Below are positions 1 through 11,300 of a stretch of 29,727 nt of DNA, in pieces (position 1 is the stretch's first letter; each line of letters starts with the position of its first letter). Under the pieces are notes generated by a model. It saw only the letters and a list, made by a program, of their open reading frames with translations, was not told the origin of the DNA and did no database searches. Made by a program: the position numbers and the translations under genes. This DNA is from Amphimedon queenslandica (taxonomy: Eukaryota > Porifera > Demospongiae > Haplosclerida > Niphatidae). Where the stretch lies: positions 72,119 to 101,845 of the forward strand of contig NW_003546401.1 in assembly GCF_000090795.2 (NCBI RefSeq), written 5' to 3'.

Positions 1-558
1 ATAGTAAAATTAGCATTTGTGCAATGTAGTACTATAAATTCTACACCCAACTTTCCCGAATAAAATATCTATCATTCTTTTTATTGTAGAATTTTCCGTT
101 GTTACAAAGAAAGTGTGTTATTACTACCATAAAATGTATAGTGTTACTTCAAAGAATTTCGAGAACTACATTGCCTCAGTAGCTTAATTGCATAGCAGGA
201 AGAAGCGTGACATTACAATGAAAGATTACAATGGCAGCAAGTTTAGATAAGTACATGTACGTGCAAAAGTACATACATAGACAGCTCATTGTATAATTAC
301 AGCCTCTCTGATGTGGTTTCAGTCTCATTTAGCATAGCAACTTGTTTATCATTCGCTGCCTCTCTTAAGGCAGTGAGTAAAATATAGTAACAAGAGTAAT
401 CAAGAAAAAAAAATACTAACTATGTGTATGTCATATGTCACTCATATGTCACTCTATTTGCATGTACTTATACTCACTCCCCTCTCTCTTAATCTTGTCT
501 TAATATGTTGATGATGTAATGATGCATAACAGAGTATTACATGTACATGTTGACTTAC
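1..558. other. 3' flank of the CH-domain gene, no complete gene seen
   Basis: AT-rich DNA downstream (minus sense) of the last supported exon of the transgelin-like gene. On the minus strand, 366 down to a stop at 297-299 reads as a protein-like tail (AANDKQVAML...TTSERL then stop) behind a pyrimidine-rich tract. Its phase does not join the exon at 559-591 directly, so either another small exon intervenes or a shorter tail in another frame is used. No RNA gene or repeat element is recognised apart from TACATGTA-type motifs. Confidence 0.4.
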
Positions 559-2146
559 CGTGCTTCCGAGAGCAATAATCCCTGACACCACCTGTGTACA
601 TGTATGTGTGCATAATGAGCAAATGAAACATCATAAATGTACTTATGACAACTTTAGAGTAAGTAGGAGTAGTGACAAGTTGAGAGAAAGGAAAGAGAGG
701 GAGGAGGGTAAGGGAAGAACATCTTACAGTATAGAAAAATGTAAACTGGCCATGGAGTCTCTAATCACACACGCATTGCTTTCAATTATGTAATATATCT
801 CAATCACTCATTCCACTACTTAATTGCCCCTCCTTACCATGTTCATATTTGTTGCTGAATGGAGATCTTCAGTTTCAAAGAGACAGTCCTTAGAGACGCC
901 ATATTCCAAACAAGCTTTAAGAAAGTGATCGATTAGATCCCTCTGTATTGAATAGAAATATCAAAGTATGAAAATCAAAGTTGTTTGTGATATGCCAACT
1001 CATTATGTCATTGTGGCCCAAAGCATACAAAGAGGAATGAAGATTCACATGCCATAGGGATTCATCTAGTTATTATACATGCAAGCATTTTTTTTAAATT
1101 GTATGATATGCAGTACATTTGGTAGTCATTATTTGTACAGAACTTAAAACAAACTGAAGGCTTTGGGAAAATAAAAAAAATCCACTCTAAAAACTATACA
1201 CAATTTATATGTGATGCCAAGACCCATAGAATCAGAAACATTTTGATAACTATAATGACATGTATATACACGTTTAATCAACACTGCATTGTTAATGTGT
1301 ATAGTACCTCTTGAAAAGGGTTCCTTGGCTTGACTAGCCGTAGCCCTGGTAATGCTGGAGGGTGGAGTGCTTTGATTAGCCTACACAGTTAATGTGAGAA
1401 GAACATTAGACATTTAATAAGGTATGACTGATTGTGTTTGCCTTTGAAATCACCAGCTCCTATTACTACTATGTACACAAAATAATTATAATCAAAATTC
1501 TTCTCTCTCTCTCTTCTTTTTCTCCTTCTCTTTATATCTCTCACAGTCCACTTCTCTTTTAATCACTTCTAATTTGTCTCTTAAAATTCTTTCTCTCATA
1601 TATTTCTGCATTTTTTATGGTCTCAATGTCTCTGCCTCTGTCCGTTTCAATATAACTTACTTGCATAAATAGATCCCGTTGTGTAAAGCAAGGTAGAACT
1701 CCTTCCCAGGGAAGTCTCTCTCAATCTCGTCCAGTTCCTCGGGACTGCACTCGGGGAATGGCTCACCAGTGATTGCCTCCATCCACATCCTACACTCCAG
1801 CTCCAACTCCACATCATACATCTGCTCGAGCTATACAATGTGTGAAGTATATATATAATAATTAATGGAGAGAAATCGTAGAGATGGGATACAGATCACA
1901 CTTAGTTCAGGATAAGTACATGCACATGCGTATTATAACTTGTTCATTTGCTAAATCTTGACTATGTTAAATAGAGAAAATACTAGCTCAATTACTATTT
2001 CAATGGCATCGTTTTCAAAACAGAAACACTATCAGAAAAGTTGATGTTTTAAAAATAATATTTTTCCCACCAAGTAGAGGCATGCTTCTCACCTTTTGCT
2101 GTACTTCCGCGTTTATTCCTGCCTTCTCAGCCCTGAATTGAGCCAT
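559..2146 (-). CDS. Transgelin/calponin-type CH-domain protein (spliced)
   Basis: Five exons chain in phase on the minus strand: 2146-2093, 1830-1661, 1380-1308, 942-838 and 591-559, giving 145 residues before an unresolved C-terminal exon. The start is the ATG at 2146 (MAQFRAEKAG), followed by EVQQK, as in transgelins. Residues about 20-145 form one type-3 calponin-homology domain. Visible landmarks are ELECRMWMEAITGEPFP, the LHNGIYLCKLIKALHP helix, NPFQERDLIDHFLKACLEYG, LFETEDL and GIIALGS. Family members bind or bundle actin filaments in the cytoplasm; the calponin repeats that normally follow are not seen here. All donors read GT and acceptors AG (minus sense). The gene is divergent from the EGF/LamG gene, with 234 bp between start codons. 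Family assignment is firm; the last exon is not settled. Confidence 0.85.
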
Positions 2147-2380
2147 CTCTCTCCTCGCTTACTTACACCAGCCCTTGGCCTCTCTCAACCTCTATTTCCT
2201 TGCTTCGATGGTTTGCAATGAAATTATCTTAGCAGCTCCTCCCATCTGAGCCGTTTCTCCACCCACGTATAATTACGCCTACGCGCACATGTATCTCCAT
2301 AGCGACGCACTTGCAAATCTCAGGGGAGGGGCTGGCTGGATTTCCATAGTGCGTCTGTGTTTGGATTTGTAGAGGGAGTA
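2147..2380. promoter_or_regulatory. Short divergent promoter region
   Basis: These 234 bp separate the ATG of the minus-strand CH-domain gene (2146) from the ATG of the plus-strand EGF/LamG gene (2381), so both 5' UTRs and core promoters must lie here, unless upstream non-coding exons exist. The segment is richer in GC and CpG than its surroundings (for example around 2265-2310). It contains an 8-bp inverted repeat, gacgcact near 2303 and agtgcgtc near 2348. No TATA box was recognised. The promoter role is inferred from geometry. Confidence 0.5.
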
Positions 2381-5300
2381 ATGGACACAAGAACCAAAGC
2401 AGCAATACTTTACCTGCTGGTTGGATGCTGGCTTTCTTTCTCGGTAGCTCAAAGTGAGTCCTTTGCTTGCAATATTTGAGCATAATTTGTTCTACAAATA
2501 TTGTTTATTTATTTCTGGGCCAGTTTGTTGTGGATGAGTGGTTTTCTGCTATTAGTGTTACTATTAATTGTGCAATGGGATTTTCCATCATACAATGTGT
2601 GTATAAAAAGGATCCATATATTGCAATGTCCTTTTGAGGTTGCAGCTATGAGTTGTAACTTTGAATCCATTTTCAATAGTTTCAGCTGTACTACTTTATG
2701 TTATGTATCGAACAATCAATATTTTACTATTTTACATTTAGTGGCATGGCTACACTTGATTTGCTCCTTCTTAATTTATTTACAACTAAATGTGTGTTCT
2801 TATTATTATTGTTATGAATTCCCATTCATTGTGTGTGGCACTAAAGTTAATTGCATTCATAGTGCATGTATTAAATCTATTTCTCTCTATTTAGACTTAT
2901 GCTTTGTTAATACTTGCTCCAATAATGGTACTTGCTATATTGAAAATGGATCTGACGTGTGTATGTGCCCTCCTTCCTATACTGGAATGACGTGTGAGAT
3001 TGAAGTGGTGAGTGGCTGTCAAAGTACGACTTGTAAAAATGGAGGCACTTGCAACGATGAAGATGGAGTGGTAAGATGTGACTGTTTGCCTATTTTTACT
3101 GGTCAATTCTGTGATTCGTTGCTCAATGGCTGCGACAGTAATCCTTGCTTTAATGAGGCAACTTGTAGCAACTTCTTTGGTGCATTTGTCTGTTCGTGTC
3201 CACCTGGCTTTACTGGCAGACAGTGTGAGACTGATAATAATGATTGTGCATCTAATCCTTGTGCTGATGGAGGCACCTGCATAGATGAAGTGAACGGCTA
3301 TACCTGTGAGTGTCCGCCTGGTTTCACTGGTTCCAACTGTAGCATCAATATTGATGACTGCCGAGGCTCTGATGTTGAATGTCATAACGATGGAGAATGT
3401 CTTGATTTAGTTGATGATTACTACTGCGATTGCACGGAAGAATTTGGTGGAAGAAACTGTGAGATAGAATCTGACTGTCCACTTGATAACCTCACACAAT
3501 GTGAAAATAATGGATTCTGTCATCGAAACACATCCTCTTGCTCCTGCATAACTGGTTATACTGGTACCTATTGTGAAACAGAGCTTAACGAATGCGACTC
3601 AAACCCCTGCAATAATGGAACCTGTGTGGATAAAATTGGTTCATTTTCATGCAATTGTTTTCCAGGATACACTGGCCAGCAATGCGAGGAGGTCATTGAT
3701 ATGTGTCAACCCCAGCCTTGTTATAACGGAGCAATGTGTGTCTCATCTATCAATGGTTTTGACTGCTTCTGTCGTCAGGGCTACACCGGGCAGTTCTGTC
3801 AAGTTGATATAGATGAATGCCTTAGCTCCCCATGTCAAAATGGGGGCAACTGCACTGAGATGGTCAATGGCTTCTCCTGTGGTTGTCTCCCTGGATATTC
3901 TGGGACTCAGTGTGAAATTGACTCTTGCTCATCCCAACCTTGTCAAAATGATGGAACTTGCATTGCAAACGGTTTGACGTATTCCTGTGTTTGCTCTTTG
4001 GATTACACAGATGAGAACTGTACTACATTTATAACCCCGTGCTACTTTGAGCCTTGCCTTAATGGAGCTACCTGCATCAATGAAGACTTGGATAACTACA
4101 CGTGCTCATGTCTACCTGGCTTCACTGAGGAAGACTGCAGTGTCAATATTGATGATTGTGGGAGCAACCCTTGCCAAAATGAAGGCACTTGTATTGACCT
4201 GGTCAATGATTATCAGTGTGATTGCAGTGCAGGTTATACCGGCAGTGATTGTCAAACTGATATTGATGAATGTCTAATGACTCCTTGCTTTAATAATGGC
4301 ACATGCACTGATCTGGTTAACAGTGTCAGCTGTGAGTGTCCTCCTGGTTTCAATGGCTCCTTATGCCAAAACAACATCAACGAGTGCTCATCTTCACCTT
4401 GTTCATCAGGTTCAACCTGCATTGATGAGATTGATGACTTCACATGCTTATGCCCAATGGGTTTAACAGGCACACAGTGTGATATTAGTATCATAGACTG
4501 CTCCGACATGCCTTGTGGTAATAATGGAACTTGTACTGATACTCCTGGAGGCTATGAGTGTAGCTGCTCTTCTGGATACACTGGAGTCCATTGCATGGTA
4601 AATATCAATGACTGCTTACCTCATCCTTGCAACAATGGTACATGCATAGACGGTATTAATGAGTATGTATGTATATGTCCTGAGGATTATACTGGAGATA
4701 ACTGCGAAACACCCATTGATCATTGCGACTCTAATCCCTGCTCATCTCTAGCTACATGCATCACTAATCCTGGAGGCTATCAATGCATTTGCCCCATTGA
4801 TTTCACTGGCACTGACTGCTTTGATCAAATTAATGATTGTCAGCCCAACCCATGCAACAATGGTGGAACTTGCTCTGACTTGATTGGAACTTTTAATTGT
4901 AGTTGTCCCCTTGGTTTTGAAGGCTCAATCTGTGAGTATGACATCAACGAGTGTGCGTCCCTTCCTTGTCTCAATGGAGGAAACTGCACCGACCTAGTAA
5001 ACGGATACTCCTGCTCCTGTCCTCATGGATTCAACGGAACCAACTGTGAGAATAGCACCATCACTACATGTGAAAGCGTTGTGTGTGAAAATGGTGGAAT
5101 GTGCGATGATACACCGACTGGATTTGAATGCCTCTGTCCTAATGGATACACTGGGCCGTACTGTCAGAATAATATCGACGACTGCTTATCGAATCCTTGC
5201 CTGAACAATGCCACTTGCATAGATGAGATTGCTAATTACACATGCGAGTGTACCGAAGGCTTTGACGGTCGTAATTGTGCTATAGACACTGACCTTTGTT

Positions 5301-8300
5301 CTCCTCAGCCTTGCTTCAATGGCGGAACGTGCTCTGAAACTTCTGACTCATTCTTTTGTACTTGTCCTCTTGGTTATTTTGGTTCGCACTGTCAAAACAC
5401 TCTCGATCCTTGCTCTAGCAGTCCATGCCTCAATAGTGGAATATGTACTAATGTTAATGGAACTAATTTCAGTTGTGCTTGTAGTCAAGCATATGGAGGG
5501 GAAAGGTGTGAAATCAAGCTTTTCCCCGATTGTTTAGACATGCCTTGTCTTAATAATGGGACCTGTGCTGAGCTGGTGGGGTCTGGAAATATTGGCGGGT
5601 CGGGGGCCGGGGAGCCTGGTCCGAGAATTTACTGTCAATGTCCATTGGGTTACGCTGGGGAGTTCTGTGAAAATATAACTGACCTTTGTGTTTCATCTCC
5701 TTGTAAGAACAATGCTACGTGTATAGGAGACTCTGCTAACTTTACATGCACATGTTTGCCCGGTTTTACTGGGACGCTATGTGAGACAGAGCTCACTGGT
5801 TGTCACACGGAGTTATACCCTTGCTTAAACGGAGGAGAGTGCATGGAGATGGACGGACAGTTCATGTGTAATTGTGCTCCTGGTTTTACTGGCCCTCTCT
5901 GTGGCTATGGAATCAACGAGTGTAGGAACCAGCCTTGTCTTAATGGAGGGACCTGCAGGGACTTTTTCCGATATTACGTTTGTATTTGCCCACCGAATTT
6001 CACCGGAACTGATTGCGAAAGCATGATAGACCCTTGTACTAACATTGATTGTAACAATGGCTCTTGCATTGGTGATATGGGTACCTATACGTGTCAGTGT
6101 GATCCAGGCTGGACAGGACTACAATGTGAATCAGAGATTAATGAATGCGATGGTGTGGACTGTACTAATGGTACGTGTGTAGACTTAATCAATAACTACA
6201 CTTGTCAATGTTCTGATGGTTTCACTGGCCAGTTCTGTGAGATTAACATAGACGATTGTGCTGGTATTAACTGCAATAATGGTACTTGTGTTGATGGTAT
6301 AGGCAGCTATCAATGTGACTGTTTATTGGGATACACAGGCCCTAGCTGTGATACAATCATTGATGATTGTGCTGGTATGCCCTGTATGAATAATGCCTCC
6401 TGCATTGATCTATTTAATAATTACACGTGTGTCTGTTCCGATGGATTTACTGGACGATTCTGTGAAGTTAACATTGACGATTGTTTAAACATTAATTGCA
6501 ATAACGGAAGTTGTGAAGACCTCATCAATGATCATATGTGTAATTGTTTTCCTGGTTTTACCGATCAGCGTTGTGAGACTGATATCAATGAGTGTGATGG
6601 TAATCCATGCAATGATGGCACCTGTACTGATGGCATTAATAGCTTTAGCTGCTCATGTCCACCAGATTATACTGGGGATACTTGTGACACTGAAATTAAT
6701 TTATGCTTAATGGAGCAACCCTGTCTTAATAATGGGACTTGTACTTCAGATAAAATAGAGGGAATCCCAATCTATAATTGTAGTTGTTCAGTGCCCCTTT
6801 ACAGTGGAGATAACTGTGAGCAGATAAACTCTTGTTCACTCTCTCCTTGTCAGAATAATGCCACCTGTACTGGTAACCTCACCACTGGAGATTACACTTG
6901 TCATTGTAGTGAGAACTATTATGGCACTCACTGTGAGAGATTCGACTATTGCCACTCTAATCCCTGTCAGAATGATGGTACTTGTATTAATGGCAGTCCT
7001 GGTAATCTTATATCAGATACGTTCCTCTGCATATGCATGCCTCAGTTCAATGGATCTGATTGCAGTATGGAACTGTCTCCTTGCTCCATTGATCCTTGTA
7101 TGAACGGAGGGACGTGTGTGGAAGATGGTAGCACTCGTTACTGTCAATGTCCTGTTGGATATACTGGAAACAACTGCTCCGAAGGTACAGTAATGATTAT
7201 AATTTATTATTTACTTGTAATTGAAAAGGAGAGAATTCTCCATTTTATCTAATGCATATACATGTTCTTATGATGTGTAGAAAGTTTGAACTGATTCCAA
7301 TAAAAGTACTTAGCATGCTTTTTGGGAACTCTGGTACATGTACATGTATGTACATTTTTACATTATACAATGTATATAACTACATTTTACCATTGGTTTT
7401 CAATATGACACTATCTTTTTCTTTATTACAGTATTCTCCAGTGATACTCCATACTTCAATGGTGATTCCTATACACTAGTACCATACTCCCCAAATAATA
7501 ACAACAGTCAATCGCTCATCAACCTTCACTTCAGGACATCATCTCAATCCGGCCTACTCTTATACATATCCGAAGAAGACCATTCAAGCTACCTTTCGCT
7601 TGGAATTGAGGCTGGCCTCCTTTCTTTGAGGATGAGACAAGAAGGATCCTTTATCCAGTCGGTAGCAAGGTATCATCCTGTCTCTGACGATCGCTGGCAT
7701 TATGTCGAGGTGACTCAAAATGGCCTCGAAATTAAAACTGAAATTGATGGCTACCCCAATTCAACCTCTCTAATAGATATGTTCCTAATCTTTGAACCTG
7801 CTGTTACTTATATTGGCGGTTTTGATAATTATACTTCTCTTCCTTCGGCTGTGCTACAATCCTCTGGATTCATTGGCTACATCAATGCTACCATACAATT
7901 GGGAGGAGAGGCTTTGCATATCATTGATGATTCTATTGCTGGTAGAGATATTGCTCATGGAGAGGCTGCTGGTTCCTGTGGTCCTGAAACTTGCAGTAAT
8001 GGAGGAATATGTGTGGAGGAGAGTCAGTCGTCTTTCTTATGTCTTTGTCCTATTGGGTTTAGAGGAGATACTTGTGAACAAGGTCAGTTTATTGTATATC
8101 TCTATACAATGTACATGTACATGTAGTTCAATCGCTTTCTCTTTTATTGTCTCTCTTTGCCTTGGCATTCATTTTTTACTAAAAATTGCAATTTGTTAAT
8201 TAGTAAATGAAACTTAACATTTGTACATGTAGCTTTAAATTTTGTGAAACGTACTAGTGTACCATATAGCCACTTAATTTCGAGGGTACAACTTTCGCTG

Positions 8301-11300
8301 TTTTCGCGGACTTTCCGTATTCGCAAAAGTTAATTCCGTAAAATTATCCGTATTGCCCATAAACATGTGTGCTTTAAAACAAGAACCGCGATAGTTAATT
8401 CACAAAAAAGACTTGTGGCCTGATTCGCAAAAGTTTATTGCCTCGAAACTTTGTGGCTATACGGTATACTGTACAAAATTTTCATTAACTAACTACATGT
8501 ATTTAGAATGTAACATGTATATGACTTTCATGTATTTTTATTGTTATTATTTTTAGATACTGAAATCATTGTCCCATACTTCAACACAAGATCCTATGCC
8601 ATTGTCTCTAATGATGCCTTCTCATTGTACGGTGGTATTGATATTGACATTACCCTTCACACCAGTTCACCCAATGGCCTCATATACTACCTCTATGACT
8701 CCACCAATGTCACTAATGACTACTTTACCCTCTACCTGGAAGAAGGAGGTATCGGTATTGAGTACAGTATGGAGGGTAGTGCTCACATTGTCTCCTATCA
8801 AGGAAACGTTAGTGATAATGAATGGCATTTGATGACAGTCCAGCTCAATACAAGTGGATTATACCTAATACTGGATGGGTCATTGGTGCTCTATAGCAAT
8901 AATGCCACATTGAGCTCTATATATCTTACCTCACCATTATTCTTAGGAGGCCTGCCTAATGGTTTAATAGCTGATAGTGTCAGTGGGTCAGGACTCAACG
9001 GTTGCATACGTGACGTTCAAATTAGTAACACGTCTCTGGGTCTCATTGAAAATAATGTATTATATGGATTGGGTCTATTGGAGTGCCCACAGTCCCTATG
9101 TCCATTAGTCCAGTGTCTCAATGGTGGTACTTGTGTGGATAGTGATGTGTCTGTGTTTGGGTTTGAGTGTTCATGTCCTTCTGGTTACAACGGGACATAT
9201 TGTGAAGTCCTGCTCTCTACCTGTATTCCTAATCCTTGTCTCTTTGATGGAGTTTGTACTGATTTTAATAACATGACTTACTCTTGTCAGTGCACTTTGG
9301 GTAGACAAGGAAGAATCTGTGATGAAGGTACAAAATACATACATGTAATAATGTTTTTAAATTTTGATTATAACTTGTAACTTTTCACATTTTTTCTCTC
9401 TTTGTCTCTTTCCTGTCTTCTTGTCTTCTCTACCTCCTTCTCTCTCTCTCCCTCCCTTTTTCTCCCTCTCCCTCTCTCTCTTTCTCTCTCTTTCTCTCTC
9501 TCCTTTTCTCTTATTCCAGAGCTCAACATTACAGTCCCTGCATTCTATGGTAACTCATACCTTGCCTATAGCTCACTATCCAGTATAACCAATGTACAGA
9601 GTAACCTGATACTCTCTCTAACATTCAAACCAACCTCACCCTCTGGGCTATTACTATTCAATGGACACAGTAACACTGATTTTTCTCAATATGTATCCAT
9701 CTCGCTCGTTAACTCTTCCGTAGTGTACAAGTTTGATTTAGGATCTGGTCTTGCCACGATATCCTCTCCAATAACACTGGGTCTGAATCAGTGGCATACC
9801 ATTACCGCTTATCGAACTGGTAGGGTTGGTTTTCTACGAGTAAATGACGAGGAATTATTGACCAATACTTCTCTTGGTACACTGAATGGGTTGAACATAG
9901 CCGGTGACATGTGGTTGGGTGGAACTGATAGGTTTAATATAATATCACAGCATGCTGGAGTAGGTACTGGATTGACTGGTTGTATTAGCAGTGTTAGTGT
10001 CAATGGTATATCCATTAATCTGGTGTCTAGTGCGGAGAGAGGTCTTAACATTGGAGAATGTAACATGACGTCTTGTTCCAGTTTCCCATGCTTTAATGGC
10101 GGGACTTGTACTGAGACTGGGTCTAGTTTTATTTGTCAGTGTCCGGCTGGCTATGAAGGAGGATTGTGTGGTTTGCAAACTTTCTCTTGTCTTTCTAGTC
10201 CCTGTGGCAATGGTGGGACTTGTATTGAAGGAGTGGCCGAAGGAGGTTATAATTGTCTGTGTCCTCTTGGATTTGGTGGCAATAATTGCAATGAAAGTAA
10301 GTACAATGACCTTATGGTATCAGTGACTTTTATATTTAAATTGTTATATTGCATTTTGCCAAAAATGAAAAGTAGAGAATTCTCCATTTTTATATTTTTT
10401 CCTGTTACATATACATGTTTTTATGTTGCATGGAAAGTTTGAGCTGATTCTGATTAAATTTGGATTATTTGTGAATTTTTAAAGCTGTTCCAAAATCGGA
10501 CCAAAGTCCCTGTAGGGATTTTAGCCAAATTTTGCCAAAAATGAAAAGCAGAGAATTCTCCATTTTTATAATTTTTCCTGATACATATGCATGTTTTTAT
10601 GTTGCATAGAAAGTTTGAATTGATTTCAATTAAATTTGGATTTTTTATGAATTTTTAAAATTGCTCCAAAATTGGGCAAAAGTCCCTGTACTATAGTACA
10701 GGGATTTGGCCAAATTTTGCCAAAAATGAAAAGTAGAGAATTCTTCATTTTTATAGCATTTTTTGATACATATACATGCTTTTATGTTGCATAGAAAGTT
10801 TGAGCTGATTCCAATCAAATTTAGATTTTTTATGAATTTTTAAAGTTGCTCCAAATGCCATGTACTGTATTGTAGTGCTTGTCAGCTCATGAAGCTCATG
10901 CTGTTTAGCTCACTTAACAATATTACTATTACTCACATACAATATACATGTACATGTACATAAATACGTACATTTCTGCATGTATTAATATTACTTTTTG
11001 TACATATTAATTGTATCTCTATCTCTGTCATTAGTGCTGCAAGTCAGTACTCCATCATTCAACCGAACCTCCTACCAGGAATATTCTTCTCCTGCTCCGA
11101 TCTCACTCAGTACCATTATCTCCCTCTCGTTCCATCCCACCTCATCAAATGGGTTGATCCTCTACATTGGTGACGTCTCCACAACTCGTGACTTCCTCTC
11201 CCTCTCTCTTGTCAGTGGAAGAATCCAACTACGCTACGACCTTGGCTCCGGCCCAGCCATTATAGCGAGCCCATCCGTTATACCGTTAAACCAGTGGACC

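Noticed and set aside
560-793. 77-aa plus-strand frame overlapping the CH-domain exon
   Set aside because: It overlaps the antisense of a supported exon (559-591), has no domain pattern, and runs into purine-rich intron sequence.
2501-2894. Open frame in the same phase upstream of the EGF array, with hydrophobic Phe/Tyr/Leu-rich translation
   Set aside because: It has no EGF pattern. A proper signal-peptide exon (2381-2453) splices in phase to 2895, so this is intron sequence.
2897-3385. 162-aa minus-strand open frame
   Set aside because: Complement of the EGF array. Its Thr/Ile/Arg-rich translation simply mirrors repeated EGF codons.
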